Shown piece after piece: positions 53,104 to 62,784 of a stretch of 64,000 nt of DNA. The notes under the pieces were generated by a model, which was given only the letters and a program-made list of their open reading frames with translations, was not told where the DNA came from and made no database searches. Source of the stretch: Erythrobacter longus (GTDB taxonomy: Bacteria; Pseudomonadota; Alphaproteobacteria; Sphingomonadales; Sphingomonadaceae); contig NZ_JMIW01000003.1 of assembly GCF_000715015.1 (NCBI RefSeq), forward strand, positions 1 through 64,000, read 5' to 3'. The translations under genes were made by a program, and so were the position numbers. The stretch's first letter is position 1. Each line of letters opens with the position of its first letter.

Positions 53104-54267
53104 TTGAGCGATCAACCAATACAAGATGACATGCCGGAAGAGGTCGTAGAGCTGGGCAAGCTGCCGCTCGACGCCTGGCACCGCGCTGCGGGCGCTCGCA
53201 TGGTCCCGTTTGCGGGCTATGAAATGCCGATCCAGTATGCCGGACCTGGGGGGGGGATTGTTGCCGAACACGAATGGACGCGTTCCAGTGCGAGCCTGTT
53301 CGACGTCTCCCACATGGGCCAGCTCACCGTCCATTCGCCCGAGGATGACCCCGAACTTGCCGCGCGCGAGCTGGAAAATCTGCTTCCCGGCCTGATCACC
53401 TCATTGAAGCCGGGCAAAATGCGCTATTCGATGCTGCTGACCGAGGAAGGCGGCGTGATCGATGATCTGATGGTGACGAACACCGGCCCGCATCTGGCAC
53501 TGGTCGTAAACGGCGCGTGCAAGTGGGACGATATCGCGCACCTTCGCGAGCATCTGGCGGATGAAGTGACGCTCAACCACCATGACGATTTTGCGCTCCT
53601 CGCGCTGCAAGGGCCAAAGGCGGGCGAGGTTCTGGAAGAGCTGATCCCTGGCACAGGCGCGCTCACATTCATGACCGCCGGCCTGTTTGAATATGACGGC
53701 GGATACATATGGGTCAGCCGCGCTGGTTATACCGGAGAGGACGGCTTCGAGATTTCGGTTCCCGAGGGTTCGGTCCAAAAGCTCGCCGATGCTCTGGTTG
53801 CTGACGACCGCGTAAAGCCAGCAGGGCTGGGCGCAAGAGACAGTCTGCGGCTTGAGGCAGGGCTCCCGCTATATGGCCACGATCTGACGCTGGATATTGA
53901 TCCGGTGAGCGCTGATCTCACCTTCGCCCTGTCAAAGAAGCGCCGCGAGGGTGGGGGATACCTTGGCCACGGGCCGGTGATGGAAGCCTTCAACAATGGG
54001 CCAGTGACCAAGCGCGTCGGCCTTAAAATCGAAGGCCGGATGCCCGCGCGCGAAGGTGCCGAGGTCTTCGCTGGCGATACGAAAATTGGCACCGTCACCA
54101 GCGGCGGCTTCTCGCCCACATTGGGTCAGCCCATCGCCATGGCCTATGTCGATGCCGCTTATGCGGATGAAGGCACGCAGCTCACCTGCAAAGTCCGCAG
54201 CCGGGAGCTGCCCGCAACCGTTTCACCCATGCCTTTTGTGGCTCACAAATATTTCAGAGGGAACTGA
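53104..54267 (+). CDS. gcvT: Glycine cleavage T protein (aminomethyltransferase)
   Basis: A 387-residue tetrahydrofolate-dependent aminomethyltransferase. Seen: LPLDAWHRAAGARMVPFAGY, FDVSHMGQL, KPGKMRYSMLLTEEGGVIDD and the folate-site GYTGEDGFEI, with AGLGARDSLRLEAGLPLYGH. The frame opens at a TTG (53104) with GGGGA upstream; an ATG at 53131 is the alternative. A nine-G run at 53248-53256 lies in the coding sequence. First gene after the glycine riboswitch and cotranscribed with gcvH, gcvPA and gcvPB. Confidence 0.95.
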   Translation: MSDQPIQDDMPEEVVELGKLPLDAWHRAAGARMVPFAGYEMPIQYAGPGGGIVAEHEWTRSSASLFDVSHMGQLTVHSPEDDPELAARELENLLPGLITSLKPGKMRYSMLLTEEGGVIDDLMVTNTGPHLALVVNGACKWDDIAHLREHLADEVTLNHHDDFALLALQGPKAGEVLEELIPGTGALTFMTAGLFEYDGGYIWVSRAGYTGEDGFEISVPEGSVQKLADALVADDRVKPAGLGARDSLRLEAGLPLYGHDLTLDIDPVSADLTFALSKKRREGGGYLGHGPVMEAFNNGPVTKRVGLKIEGRMPAREGAEVFAGDTKIGTVTSGGFSPTLGQPIAMAYVDAAYADEGTQLTCKVRSRELPATVSPMPFVAHKYFRGN

Positions 54268-54270
54268 TCA

Positions 54271-54642
54271 ATGCCGCGTTATTTCACCGATGAACACGAA
54301 TGGATCGACGTCGAAGGCGAAAGCGCCACAGTCGGCATTACGGATTACGCGCAGGAGCAATTGGGCGACATCGTCTTTGTCGAACTGCCATCCGTTGGCA
54401 CTATGCTCGACAAGGGCGGCGATGCGGCTGTGGTCGAAAGTGTGAAAGCGGCAAGCGACGTTTACGCCCCCATCAGCGGCGAAGTGACCGAAGGCAATGA
54501 CGCGCTCGAAGAAGAGCCTGCGCTGGTCAATTCCTCACCCGAAGAAGAAGGCTGGTTCTTCCGCATGACCATCGGCGACAAGGCCGAGCTCGAAGGTCTG
54601 ATGGACGACAAAGGCTACAAGGCGTTTGTCGACAATCTCTAA
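54271..54642 (+). CDS. gcvH: Glycine cleavage H protein
   Basis: A 123-residue lipoyl carrier protein. The lipoylated lysine is in [13 protein letters not shown] near residue 60. The start and end ([24 protein letters not shown]) are typical and the length is standard. It carries the aminomethyl group between P and T proteins. The start is three bases after the gcvT stop. Confidence 0.97.
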   Translation: MPRYFTDEHEWIDVEGESATVGITDYAQEQLGDIVFVELPSVGTMLDKGGDAAVVESVKAASDVYAPISGEVTEGNDALEEEPALVNSSPEEEGWFFRMTIGDKAELEGLMDDKGYKAFVDNL

Positions 54643-54676
54643 AATTTTCCAAGCTCCTCTCACTTAGGAAAACCCC

Positions 54677-56053
54677 ATGCGTTACCTCCCCCTGACCGAT
54701 ACCGATCGCGGCGATATGCTGGCCAAGATTGGCGCTGATAATATCGATGATCTGTTCGTCGATGTGCCCGAAGTGGCGCGGCTTGATGGGCCCATTCGCG
54801 GCCTTCCCATGCACGCATCCGAAATGGCGGTTGAGCGCCATATGAAGCGCCTTGCGGGCAAGAATACGGTGGCAGGTGATGTGCCGTTTTTCCTGGGCGC
54901 AGGGGCGTATCGCCACCATGTGCCAGCATCCGTGGACACAGTGATCCAGCGCGGCGAGTTTCTGACGGCCTACACGCCCTATCAGCCGGAGATCGCGCAA
55001 GGCACGCTGCAAATGCTGTTTGAATTTCAAACGCAGGTTGCGAATTTGTACGGCTGCGCTGTGGCCAATGCCTCGCTTTACGACGGCTCGACCGCGTGCT
55101 GGGAAGCGGTCGCGATGGCGACGCGTGTGACCAAGAAGAACCGCGCGGTTCTCTCCGGCGCGCTTCACCCGCATTATTCCGAAGTTGTCAAAACCATGGC
55201 GCAGTTTACCGGCGACGTGATCGCCGACAGCGCGCCAGCCATTCAGGCAGAGCCCGACCTTGAGGGCCTGACCTCGCGCATTGACGAAGAAACCGCCTGC
55301 GTTGTGGTGCAATATCCCGATATTCTTGGGCGGATCAGTGATTTGAGCGCGGTTGCCGAAGCGGCGCACGCAAAGGGCGCTTTGCTGGTTGTGGTCAACA
55401 CCGAGCCAGTGGCCTTGGGTGCGATCAAGTCGCCGGGTGAAATGGGCGCGGATATCGTTGTGGGCGAGGGCCAGTCGATTGGCGTCGGCCTGCAATTTGG
55501 CGGGCCTTACCTCGGCCTTTTCGCCGTGCGCGATCCCAAGCATGTGCGCCAAATGCCGGGTCGTCTGTGCGGCGAAACCGTCGATGCGGAAGGAAAGCGC
55601 GGCTTCGTCCTGACGCTGTCCACGCGCGAACAACACATCCGGCGCGAGAAGGCGACCTCGAACATCTGCACCAATTCCGGCCTGTGTGCCCTCGCATTCA
55701 GCGTCCATATGACGCTGCTGGGTGAGAAGGGGATGCGGGAGCTTGCAGCAGAAAACCACCGCCTTGCCTGCATTGCCGCGGATCGTTTGGCCAAGGTGCC
55801 GGGCGTTTCGCTCCTCAACAATGCGTTCTTCAACGAATTCACGATCATGCTGGACGGCAAACCTGCGCGCGACGTCGTGCGCGCGCTAGCGGATCGCGGC
55901 GTCTTGGGCGGTGTTTCGCTCGGGCGGCTGTACCCCGGTGTCGAGCGTTTGCAGCAGGCGCTGCTTGTCGCTGTCACCGAGACCACCACCGAAGACGATA
56001 TCGAGACGCTCGCCACAGAGCTTGAGGCTCTAATCAAGGAGGATGCGCAATGA
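54677..56053 (+). CDS. gcvPA: Glycine dehydrogenase (decarboxylating) subunit 1
   Basis: A 458-residue N-terminal half of the P protein. [40 protein letters not shown], and QLMFEFQTQV-like [20 protein letters not shown] are family marks. It lacks the PLP lysine, which is in subunit 2. The split P protein is the bacterial form. It follows gcvH with a 34-base gap and overlaps gcvPB by four bases. Confidence 0.96.
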   Translation: MRYLPLTDTDRGDMLAKIGADNIDDLFVDVPEVARLDGPIRGLPMHASEMAVERHMKRLAGKNTVAGDVPFFLGAGAYRHHVPASVDTVIQRGEFLTAYTPYQPEIAQGTLQMLFEFQTQVANLYGCAVANASLYDGSTACWEAVAMATRVTKKNRAVLSGALHPHYSEVVKTMAQFTGDVIADSAPAIQAEPDLEGLTSRIDEETACVVVQYPDILGRISDLSAVAEAAHAKGALLVVVNTEPVALGAIKSPGEMGADIVVGEGQSIGVGLQFGGPYLGLFAVRDPKHVRQMPGRLCGETVDAEGKRGFVLTLSTREQHIRREKATSNICTNSGLCALAFSVHMTLLGEKGMRELAAENHRLACIAADRLAKVPGVSLLNNAFFNEFTIMLDGKPARDVVRALADRGVLGGVSLGRLYPGVERLQQALLVAVTETTTEDDIETLATELEALIKEDAQ

Positions 56054-57633
56054 ACGCTCCCAACAAATCCGGGTGGAAGCCGCAAATGGAAGTCGCCGAC
56101 GCTACGGGCGAGCATGTGACAACCACAGGCAACCGAGCGCTGATGCTGGAAGAGCCGTTGCTGTTCGAGATCGGCCATGCGGAGACGACCGGCGTCGATC
56201 TTCCCGAAGTGGACCCGAATGCGGCCACCCGCCTTGGTAGCCTGAAGCGCGAGGAGCCTATCGGTCTTGTCGGCCTGACCGAGCCCGAGACCGTGCGCCA
56301 CTACACCCGCCTCAGCCGCCAGAACTATGGCATTGATCTGGGCTTTTTCCCGCTTGGTTCGTGCACGATGAAGCACAATCCGCGTCTGAACGAGAAGATG
56401 GCGCGCCTGCCCGGCTTTGCCGATGTGCACCCGCTGCAACCGGTCTCCACCATTCAGGGCGCGCTCGAAGTGATGAACGAGCTTGCCCATTGGCTGATCG
56501 ATCTGACCGGCATGCATTCGGTCGCGATGAGCCCCAAGGCGGGCGCGCATGGCGAATTGTGCGGTATCCTCTCGATCCGCGCAGCATTGGAGGCACGCGG
56601 CGATGCCCGCGAAGTGGTGCTGGTGCCCGAGAGTGCGCATGGCACCAACCCGGCAACGGCAGCTTTCGCCAATTACCGCGTCGAGAATATCCCCGCGACC
56701 CCGCAAGGCCGAGTGGACCTGGAAGCGTTGAAAGCGCGCCTTGGCCCCGATGTCGCAGCGGTGATGATCACCAATCCCAACACTTGCGGGCTGTTTGAAC
56801 CTGACCTTCGCGAAATCAGCGACGCGGTCCACGCTGCGGGCGGCTTCGTTTATTGCGACGGGGCAAACTTCAACGCCATCGTCGGCAAAGTGCGCCCTGG
56901 CGACCTTGGCGTCGATGCGATGCACATCAATTTGCACAAGACCTTCTCCACCCCGCATGGCGGCGGTGGCCCGGGTTCTGGCCCAGTGGTGCTTTCCGAA
57001 GCGCTCGCGCCTTTCGCACCGCTTCCCTACACAGCGCGCACGGCGGATGGCGTGGTGCACCTTATCGAAGAAGAGCAGGCCGACGAGTTTGCCCGCGAGC
57101 ACTTTGGCGGGGAGCTTTCCAGCTTTGGCCGGATGACCGCCTTCCACGGGCAAATGGGCATGTTCACCAGAGCGCTGACCTATATGCTCAGCCACGGCGC
57201 GGATGGTCTGAAACAGGTCGCCGAAGACGCCGTTCTCAACGCCAATTACATCCTGCGCAGCCTCGAAGACGTGCTCCACGCACCCTTCGCTGACAGCGGC
57301 CCGTGTATGCACGAGGCATTGTTTGGCGATAAGGATTTTGGGGGCGGCCTGACCACGCTCGACCTTGCCAAAGGCATGATTGATGAAGGCTTCCACCCGA
57401 TGACGGTCTACTTCCCGCTGGTGGTCCACGGTGCAATGCTGGTCGAGCCAACAGAGACGGAAAGCAAGGCGAGCATCGACCAGTTCATCACCGCCTTCCG
57501 CTCACTCGCAGAGCGCGCAATTGCGGGCGACGAAAGCCTGAAACAAGCGCCATACTTCGCGCCCCGCAGGCGTCTCGATGAAACGGCAGCAGCGCGTAAG
57601 CCTAAGCTTAAGTGGGAGCCGCAAGAGGTTTGA
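56050..57633 (+). CDS. gcvPB: Glycine dehydrogenase (decarboxylating) subunit 2
   Basis: A 527-residue subunit with the PLP-binding lysine in [20 protein letters not shown], near residue 297. Also seen: [20 protein letters not shown] and [15 protein letters not shown]. With GcvPA it decarboxylates glycine and loads the H protein. Last gene of the operon. Its stop is three bases from the stop of the convergent flippase gene. Confidence 0.96.
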   Translation: MNAPNKSGWKPQMEVADATGEHVTTTGNRALMLEEPLLFEIGHAETTGVDLPEVDPNAATRLGSLKREEPIGLVGLTEPETVRHYTRLSRQNYGIDLGFFPLGSCTMKHNPRLNEKMARLPGFADVHPLQPVSTIQGALEVMNELAHWLIDLTGMHSVAMSPKAGAHGELCGILSIRAALEARGDAREVVLVPESAHGTNPATAAFANYRVENIPATPQGRVDLEALKARLGPDVAAVMITNPNTCGLFEPDLREISDAVHAAGGFVYCDGANFNAIVGKVRPGDLGVDAMHINLHKTFSTPHGGGGPGSGPVVLSEALAPFAPLPYTARTADGVVHLIEEEQADEFAREHFGGELSSFGRMTAFHGQMGMFTRALTYMLSHGADGLKQVAEDAVLNANYILRSLEDVLHAPFADSGPCMHEALFGDKDFGGGLTTLDLAKGMIDEGFHPMTVYFPLVVHGAMLVEPTETESKASIDQFITAFRSLAERAIAGDESLKQAPYFAPRRRLDETAAARKPKLKWEPQEV

Positions 57634-57636
57634 GCC

Positions 57637-58953
57637 TTAAGTGCGCGGGGGTTCCGGCGGAGCCTCTGCGTCCTTATCGGCGTCCACTTCGATCCTGATT
57701 TCGGCAAGGTTGAGGATCGCTACATAAAACCCGATCACCGCCAGCGCGCTTGAGCCCAGAACTGTGAAGGCCGCGCCCAATGCGCCGTTCCAACCGATGG
57801 CCAGATCGAGCAATCCAAAGGCGAGCAGGGTAGGCGCAGCGCGCACGAGAAAAGCTGTGCCGGCACGCCCGGCTGACACCAGAAGCGATTCCAGGCTTGC
57901 GCCCACAAGCTCCACTGCGCCTGCGATCGACAGGATCACCAGCGCCCAATAAAAGCCGCGCCCGCGAAATTCGCTGCCCGCAATCAGATCAAGACCAAGG
58001 CGGCCAAAGACCACCGCGAAAAGCACCGCGAGTATCCCCCCGATAAGCGCCACATTGGCCATGCGCCGCGCGATCACCAGAGCGTCTTCCTTGGCATGGA
58101 CCAGCTCTGGCAGGATGGCTTTGGAAATGGTCTGAGCGAGCGCCACCAATGCCTGTCCCAATTGGCTGGCCACGCGAAAGCCCCCCAAAAGCGCTGCACC
58201 GCCAAAGGCACCGACCAGGAGGATCGTGATCTGCTTGCCTGCAATCGTGAGGCTGCCCGACATATTGGTCGACCAGACAAAGCGCCATGCGTCCTTATGC
58301 CGCGCCGGAATACGGGTGAGGCTGAGCGCGGAAAGGTCGATCCTCTCGCTGCGCGCAGCCGCAATCCAAAGCGCGACTGCAACAGCAAGTTCTGAGACCG
58401 CATAGGCAAGGATAAAGCCTGTCACCGTAGGCATATAAATCCATGCAAGCACAGCGCCCAGCGTGCGCACGACGGGTTGAACCGTCTCCGCAGCGGTGGC
58501 GGCCGCATATTTGAACCGAAGCCTCAAAAGCCCCATCGGCGTTGTGCGGATCGCCAGAAGCGACACCACACAATAGCCAAAGGTGAGCGGCAAAAGATCT
58601 TCTGGCAACGGCAACCAATAGGGCGCGCTCCAAACCAGAACCGCCGCCAGAACAAGGCCCATGGCGATCGATAAAAGGTCGAGCGCAATAGCAAAGCCGG
58701 TCGCCTCGCTTGCTGCGGTGCCATCACCGTTCGTGCCGTTCGCGCCGTTCGCGCCCCAGCGCACGATAAATTGCCATGTCTGGAAATTGGCGATCCCTGT
58801 GACCACCAGACCAACCGCAACAATCGCTGCAAAATGGCCGAACATTTCGAGGCCAAGCGTGCGGGTTGCCAGCGCCAAATAGACGATGCTGAGCACGGCA
58901 TTGATCCCGCGCCCACCAAGAAGCCAGCCGATATTGGTAAAAAGACGCTGCAT
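57637..58953 (-). CDS. Wzx-like polysaccharide flippase / lipopolysaccharide biosynthesis protein
   Basis: A 438-residue membrane protein with about 12 helices of the MATE/MVF superfamily, polysaccharide-export branch (NIGWLLGGRGINAVLSIVYL, GFRVASQLGQALVALAQTIS). ATG 58953 (MQRLFTNIGWL) is favoured; a longer frame opens far upstream without family support. A three-copy 9-bp repeat at 58727-58753 encodes a GANGANGTNG loop. No glycosyltransferases are beside it, so it would be an orphan flippase for an undefined glycan. Confidence 0.8.
   Translation of the reverse strand: MQRLFTNIGWLLGGRGINAVLSIVYLALATRTLGLEMFGHFAAIVAVGLVVTGIANFQTWQFIVRWGANGANGTNGDGTAASEATGFAIALDLLSIAMGLVLAAVLVWSAPYWLPLPEDLLPLTFGYCVVSLLAIRTTPMGLLRLRFKYAAATAAETVQPVVRTLGAVLAWIYMPTVTGFILAYAVSELAVAVALWIAAARSERIDLSALSLTRIPARHKDAWRFVWSTNMSGSLTIAGKQITILLVGAFGGAALLGGFRVASQLGQALVALAQTISKAILPELVHAKEDALVIARRMANVALIGGILAVLFAVVFGRLGLDLIAGSEFRGRGFYWALVILSIAGAVELVGASLESLLVSAGRAGTAFLVRAAPTLLAFGLLDLAIGWNGALGAAFTVLGSSALAVIGFYVAILNLAEIRIEVDADKDAEAPPEPPRT
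58727..58753. repeat. Three 9-bp tandem repeats in the flippase gene
   Basis: Units CCGTTCGTG, CCGTTCGCG and CCGTTCGCG are in tandem. On the minus strand they give a Gly-Ala/Thr-Asn repeat in a loop between two membrane helices. Confidence 0.85.
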
Positions 58954-59092
58954 GAGCGTGGCCTGACGTCCGTCCCTTAGATTGAGGCACATCTTGAAGC
59001 GCGCCTTACGTGCCCAGCGCATAGCAATTAAAACGCAGCTTGGGAGAACAATTTGTCGCACCGTGCATGATCTGTGGCTAACCTTGTGGTCA

Positions 59093-59818
59093 ATGCGCAT
59101 CATTTTTTCACGCAAAGGCTTTGATTCAAGCGCGGGTGGTGGGCCCTCGCCGATTGTGAAGGGTGTCCCGCTGAGCCTGCCTATCCCGGCAGGTGCGGCG
59201 AGCAAGACCACCTATGGTGATCTGGGCCTTGGCGATCATGCGGCGAGGGCGAGCCGGGGGAAACTTGGTGCGGATGATCTGTGCCATCACGATCCGATGT
59301 TTCTTTCCGATGGAACCTGCGCTTTTGGACAATGCGGGGCGGCACAAACCCATCTGGAGCGGCAGAGCGTGGGGCCGGGCGATGTGTTTGTGTTCTTTGG
59401 CCTGTTCGCCGAGGAAGAAACGCGTGAGCCGCATCACCGCATTTTTGGCTATCTCAAGGTTGAGGAAATGGTGCCTTTGGTCGGCGGTGCGCCTCAAGAG
59501 TTGGTGTCGATTGCGCACCCCCATGCCCTTGCCATGCACCATTCCAACGACGTTGTCTGGCGCGGGGAAGGGCGTGTGGCAGGCACAGCAAGCAAGGCTT
59601 TGAGACTGACTGTGCCAGAAGGACCGCCGAGCCTGTGGAGCCGTCCGGAGTGGCTTAAACGCGGAGGGCTATCCTACCACGATAGGCAAGAGCGCTGGCT
59701 AAGAGGCGGGCGATTGAAAAGCGTTGCCCGGGGTCAGGAATTTGTAGCGGATATTGGACGGCGTTCCGCGCCCCGCGAATGGCTGGAACAGGTGATCCAA
59801 GAGATCAATCGCCCCTGA
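59093..59818 (+). CDS. Nmad3-like putative nucleotide-modification-associated protein
   Basis: A 241-residue protein. The N-terminus RIIFSRKGFDSSAGGGPSPI then VPLSLPIPAG and the central DPMFLSDGTC with GPGDVFVFFGLF are, from memory, the signature of the Nmad3 family (nucleotide modification associated domain 3). Members are linked by genome-context studies to DNA-modification systems, but the activity is unproven. ATG 59093 begins directly before the motif. It stands alone here, head-to-head with the flippase, with no phage or modification gene nearby. Family call is moderately sure. Confidence 0.65.
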   Translation: MRIIFSRKGFDSSAGGGPSPIVKGVPLSLPIPAGAASKTTYGDLGLGDHAARASRGKLGADDLCHHDPMFLSDGTCAFGQCGAAQTHLERQSVGPGDVFVFFGLFAEEETREPHHRIFGYLKVEEMVPLVGGAPQELVSIAHPHALAMHHSNDVVWRGEGRVAGTASKALRLTVPEGPPSLWSRPEWLKRGGLSYHDRQERWLRGGRLKSVARGQEFVADIGRRSAPREWLEQVIQEINRP

Positions 59819-59826
59819 CCCGTTAA

Positions 59827-59862
59827 TCCTGAGCCTGTCGAAGGACGCTCGCAATGACGGTG
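59827..59862. repeat. Fragment of a dispersed repeat
   Basis: CCTGAGCCTGTCGAAGGACG is a sequence I recognise as common in intergenic repeats of sphingomonads. Here it fills the gap between two convergent genes; CCTGAGCC is also part of the inverted-repeat element near 20000. Confidence 0.4.
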
Positions 59863-59863
59863 G

Positions 59864-60736
59864 TTAGTCGTAAGTCTTGATAATCGCCGAGAAATCTAGT
59901 CCTTCATTGCCAGCGCCAAGGAAATCCTCGTAAAGCGCCGCCGCCCGCGCGCCCAAAGGTACAGCCGCATCGGACGTCTGCGCCGCTTCCATCGCGAGCC
60001 GCAGGTCCTTCACCATCAGGGGCGTCGCAAAGCCGCCCGCGTAACCGTTGTCCGCCGGGCTCTCCACTCCGACACCGGGAAGCGGGGTGTAAGCGTTCAA
60101 GGACCAGTTGTAGCCGGAGCTTTGCGAGCTGATCTCGTAGAATTTCTGCGGATCAAGGCCGAGCTTTTCGGCCATCTTCATCGCCTCAGCGGTGCCGATC
60201 ATGGTGATGGCAAGCAGCATATTGTTGCAAATCTTGGCGGTTTGTCCCGCGCCTGCATCGCCTGCGTGGATCACCGCCTTACCCATCGCTTGCAAGATCG
60301 GTTCAGCGCGCGCGAAAGCTTCATCGGTCCCGCCCACCATAAAGGTGAGCGTCCCGCCATTGGCCGCAGCGATCCCGCCAGAGACGGGCGCATCGACCAT
60401 GTCATAGCCTTGCGATGTAGCGGTCTCGATCACCGATTTTGCGGTCGCAACGTCGATGGTGGAGCAATCGAGCAGCACTGCGCCAGCGGGAGCGTGGCCG
60501 AAGACTTCGTTTTCGAACAGCCCCTTCACAATCGCGCCGTTGGGGAGCATGGAGACAACCGCTTCGACGCCCTCGCAGGCCTCTTTGGCGCTATCGAATG
60601 TGCTGCACCCGGCATCACGCGCGGCTGCCAAAGCAGGCTGAGCCAAGTCAAAAGCGCGCACTTCGTGGCCAGCTTTCACAAGATTAGCGGCCATCCCGCC
60701 GCCCATATTGCCAAGTCCGATAAAGGCGATTTTCAT
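59864..60736 (-). CDS. mmsB: 3-hydroxyisobutyrate dehydrogenase
   Basis: A 290-residue NAD-dependent enzyme of valine breakdown. It has the dinucleotide motif IGLGNMGGGMAANLVKAGH, the substrate-site DAPVSGGIAAANGGTLTFMV and the catalytic-lysine helix GAGQTAKICNNMLL. ATG 60736 has GGAGAG at the right distance; the longer frame has none. It is the last step before methylmalonate semialdehyde in this operon; mmsA is not in the window. A REP pair separates it from the upstream hydratase gene. Confidence 0.93.
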   Translation of the reverse strand: MKIAFIGLGNMGGGMAANLVKAGHEVRAFDLAQPALAAARDAGCSTFDSAKEACEGVEAVVSMLPNGAIVKGLFENEVFGHAPAGAVLLDCSTIDVATAKSVIETATSQGYDMVDAPVSGGIAAANGGTLTFMVGGTDEAFARAEPILQAMGKAVIHAGDAGAGQTAKICNNMLLAITMIGTAEAMKMAEKLGLDPQKFYEISSQSSGYNWSLNAYTPLPGVGVESPADNGYAGGFATPLMVKDLRLAMEAAQTSDAAVPLGARAAALYEDFLGAGNEGLDFSAIIKTYD

Positions 60737-60753
60737 GTGTTCTCTCCCCAATT

Positions 60754-60835
60754 CGTCATCCCAGCGAAAGCTGGGTTCTCAGGCGGCTAGCACCGCTCTT
60801 TTCAGCTCTAGACCCCAGCCTACGCTGGGGTGACG
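60754..60835. repeat. REP doublet
   Basis: Two imperfectly inverted hairpins, CCCAGC-GAAA-GCTGGG at 60760-60775 and CCCCAGC...GCTGGGG at 60813-60830, are flanked by CGTCAT and TGACG ends. This is a typical REP/BIME arrangement in an intergenic gap within an operon, where it may protect the mRNA. Confidence 0.85.
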
Positions 60836-60842
60836 GAGCGGA

Positions 60843-61637
60843 TTAACGCCCCTTCCACTTGCCCTCACGCTTTTCAATAAACGCCGCCATGCCTTCAGCT
60901 TTATCCTCGCTCGCGGTGAGGATCTGGAAAATGCGGCGTTCCATAATCACGCCTTGCTCAAGCGTCATTTCAAACGCGGCGTTGACCATTTCCTTGTTCG
61001 CAATTGCGGCCATCGGCGGCTTGGATGCAATGGTCGCAGCGCTCTTGAGCGCATCGGCGAGCAAGTCCGCTTGAGGGACAACGCGTACTACAAGGTTTGC
61101 GCGTTCGGCTTCCTCTGCGCCCATCATCCGGCCTGTGAGGCACATTTCCATAGCCTTGGATTTACCGATAGCGCGGGTCAGGCGCTGCGATCCGCCCATG
61201 CCAGGCGCGACGCCCAAATTGATCTCCGGCTGGCCGAATTTTGCATTGTCGGATGCGATGATGAAGTCCGCCATCATCGCCAGCTCGCAACCCCCGCCAA
61301 GGGCAAAGCCATTGACCGCTGCGATCCATGGTTTGCGCGTGGTCTTGACCAGATGCGACGTCCATTTGGAGAAGAAATCGTCGAGGTAAAAGTCTGCCGC
61401 TGGCTTATCCGACATCTCTTTAATGTCCGCGCCCGCTGCAAACGCCTTTTCACCCGCGCCGGTCAGCACTGCGCACTTCTGCGTCTCATCCGCTTGAAAC
61501 GCGGCGAAGGCCGTGATCAGCTCTTCAAGCACCACAGAGGAAAGCGCATTCAATGCCTTGGGGCGGTTCAGCGTGATAAGGGTGACGCCGCTATTTCCTT
61601 GGGCGTTTGGCTCGGCGGTGATGGTTTCAAAGGTCAT
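60843..61637 (-). CDS. Enoyl-CoA hydratase
   Basis: A 264-residue crotonase-family enzyme. Catalytic glutamates and oxyanion hole are visible: EKAFAAGADIKEM, GFALGGGCELAMMADFIIAS and NLGVAPGMGGSQRLTRAIG. In this operon it most likely hydrates methacrylyl-CoA to 3-hydroxyisobutyryl-CoA, the second step after the acyl-CoA dehydrogenase. It could also act in general beta-oxidation. The start ATG at 61637 lies next to a REP doublet. Confidence 0.92.
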   Translation of the reverse strand: MTFETITAEPNAQGNSGVTLITLNRPKALNALSSVVLEELITAFAAFQADETQKCAVLTGAGEKAFAAGADIKEMSDKPAADFYLDDFFSKWTSHLVKTTRKPWIAAVNGFALGGGCELAMMADFIIASDNAKFGQPEINLGVAPGMGGSQRLTRAIGKSKAMEMCLTGRMMGAEEAERANLVVRVVPQADLLADALKSAATIASKPPMAAIANKEMVNAAFEMTLEQGVIMERRIFQILTASEDKAEGMAAFIEKREGKWKGR

Positions 61638-61645
61638 AGTAGTGT

Positions 61646-61717
61646 CGTCACTCCGGCGAAGGCCGGAGTCCAGTTCCGGCGTCGTTGGTCTGGATCCCGG
61701 CCTTCGCCGGGATGACG
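61646..61717. repeat. REP doublet
   Basis: Two hairpins with eight-base arms: ACTCCGGC/GCCGGAGT (61650-61669) and ATCCCGGC/GCCGGGAT (61695-61714), with GTCA and TGAC ends in opposite orientation. It fills the gap between the hydratase and the hydrolase gene. Confidence 0.88.
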
Positions 61718-61725
61718 GTTGCGTG

Positions 61726-62784
61726 TCAAAGCGGCGTCCATTCCTCCCCTTCAGGCAGGGGCGCGAAAATCTGATCGAGCAATTCTTCGCTCACGCCTTC
61801 GGGTGTCAGGGGGTCCCATTTGGGATCATGGGTCTTGTCAACGATCACTGCGCGCACGCCTTCTGCAAAATCGGGCCGGGTGAGGACGCGCGATCCGATG
61901 CGGTATTCCATGCGCATATTGTCGGCAAAATCGGTGAGCGTCGCGCTGGTCGCCAGTTGGCGAAGGGCGACTTTCAGCGTCTGCGGGCTCTTGGTGCCAA
62001 GCGTGTCGCGCTCTTTCTGCGCCCACTCGTCACCGTCAGCCGCTGCCGCCTCAAGGCTGGCGAGAATGTCCTCAAGCGTGTCCGAGGCAAAATGCTTGGC
62101 GATTTTGAGCGCGTTTTCTTCGAGCCGTGCAGGGGGAGGCGTGCCCACGGGCTCAGACAAAATGCCTGCGATCCTATCGGGCTTTTCTGCGATGCGCGCT
62201 TTCAGGTCTTCGATCATTTCGCTCGGCACGTAATGTGTCGCAAGGCCTGCCCAAAGGCATTCCTCGCCCTTGAGCCGCGCGCCGGTCAGCGCGAGGAATT
62301 GCCCCAGCCGCCCGCCAAGGCGTGACAGGAACCAGCCGCCGCCCACATCGGGGAAGAGGCCGATGCCGGTTTCGGGCATGGCAAAGCGGGTGTTTTCGGT
62401 CGCCACGCGGAATTTGGCTGGCTGCGAAATACCAACACCGCCACCCATCGTCACCCCGTCCATGAAAGCGACAATCGGCTTTTCATAAGCGAACATCTGG
62501 TGATTGAGTTGATACTCGTCGTGGAAGAACTTGCGCCCCGATACGCCGCCATCGTTGAGCGCTGAATTGCGCAAGAAAGCGATATCGCCCCCTGCGCAAA
62601 AGCCGCGTGAGCCCTCTGCATGGTCGATGATGATCGCGCGCACGTCGTCGTTGCTCGCCCATTCGGTGAGCGCCGCGCTCATCGCATGGCACATCTCCAG
62701 CGTGAGGGCATGAAGCGCCTTGGGGCGATTGAGCGTGATGCGGCCAATGGGGCCTTCAATTCGGGTCAGGACGTCTTGTGTCAT
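61726..62784 (-). CDS. 3-hydroxyisobutyryl-CoA hydrolase
   Basis: A 352-residue crotonase-superfamily thioesterase. Longer than hydratases, with FCAGGDIAFLRN, MDGVTMGGGVGISQPAKFRV and TRFAMPETGIGLFPDVGGGW, the last typical of this hydrolase group. It frees 3-hydroxyisobutyrate for MmsB, avoiding build-up of toxic methacrylyl-CoA. Its ATG overlaps the VOC gene's end by 29 bases. Confidence 0.93.
   Translation of the reverse strand: MTQDVLTRIEGPIGRITLNRPKALHALTLEMCHAMSAALTEWASNDDVRAIIIDHAEGSRGFCAGGDIAFLRNSALNDGGVSGRKFFHDEYQLNHQMFAYEKPIVAFMDGVTMGGGVGISQPAKFRVATENTRFAMPETGIGLFPDVGGGWFLSRLGGRLGQFLALTGARLKGEECLWAGLATHYVPSEMIEDLKARIAEKPDRIAGILSEPVGTPPPARLEENALKIAKHFASDTLEDILASLEAAAADGDEWAQKERDTLGTKSPQTLKVALRQLATSATLTDFADNMRMEYRIGSRVLTRPDFAEGVRAVIVDKTHDPKWDPLTPEGVSEELLDQIFAPLPEGEEWTPL

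Noticed and set aside
55507..57429. Minus-strand frame of 640 codons opposite gcvPA/gcvPB
   Set aside because: The plus-strand reading is two well-known enzymes; the antisense protein has no recognisable domain.
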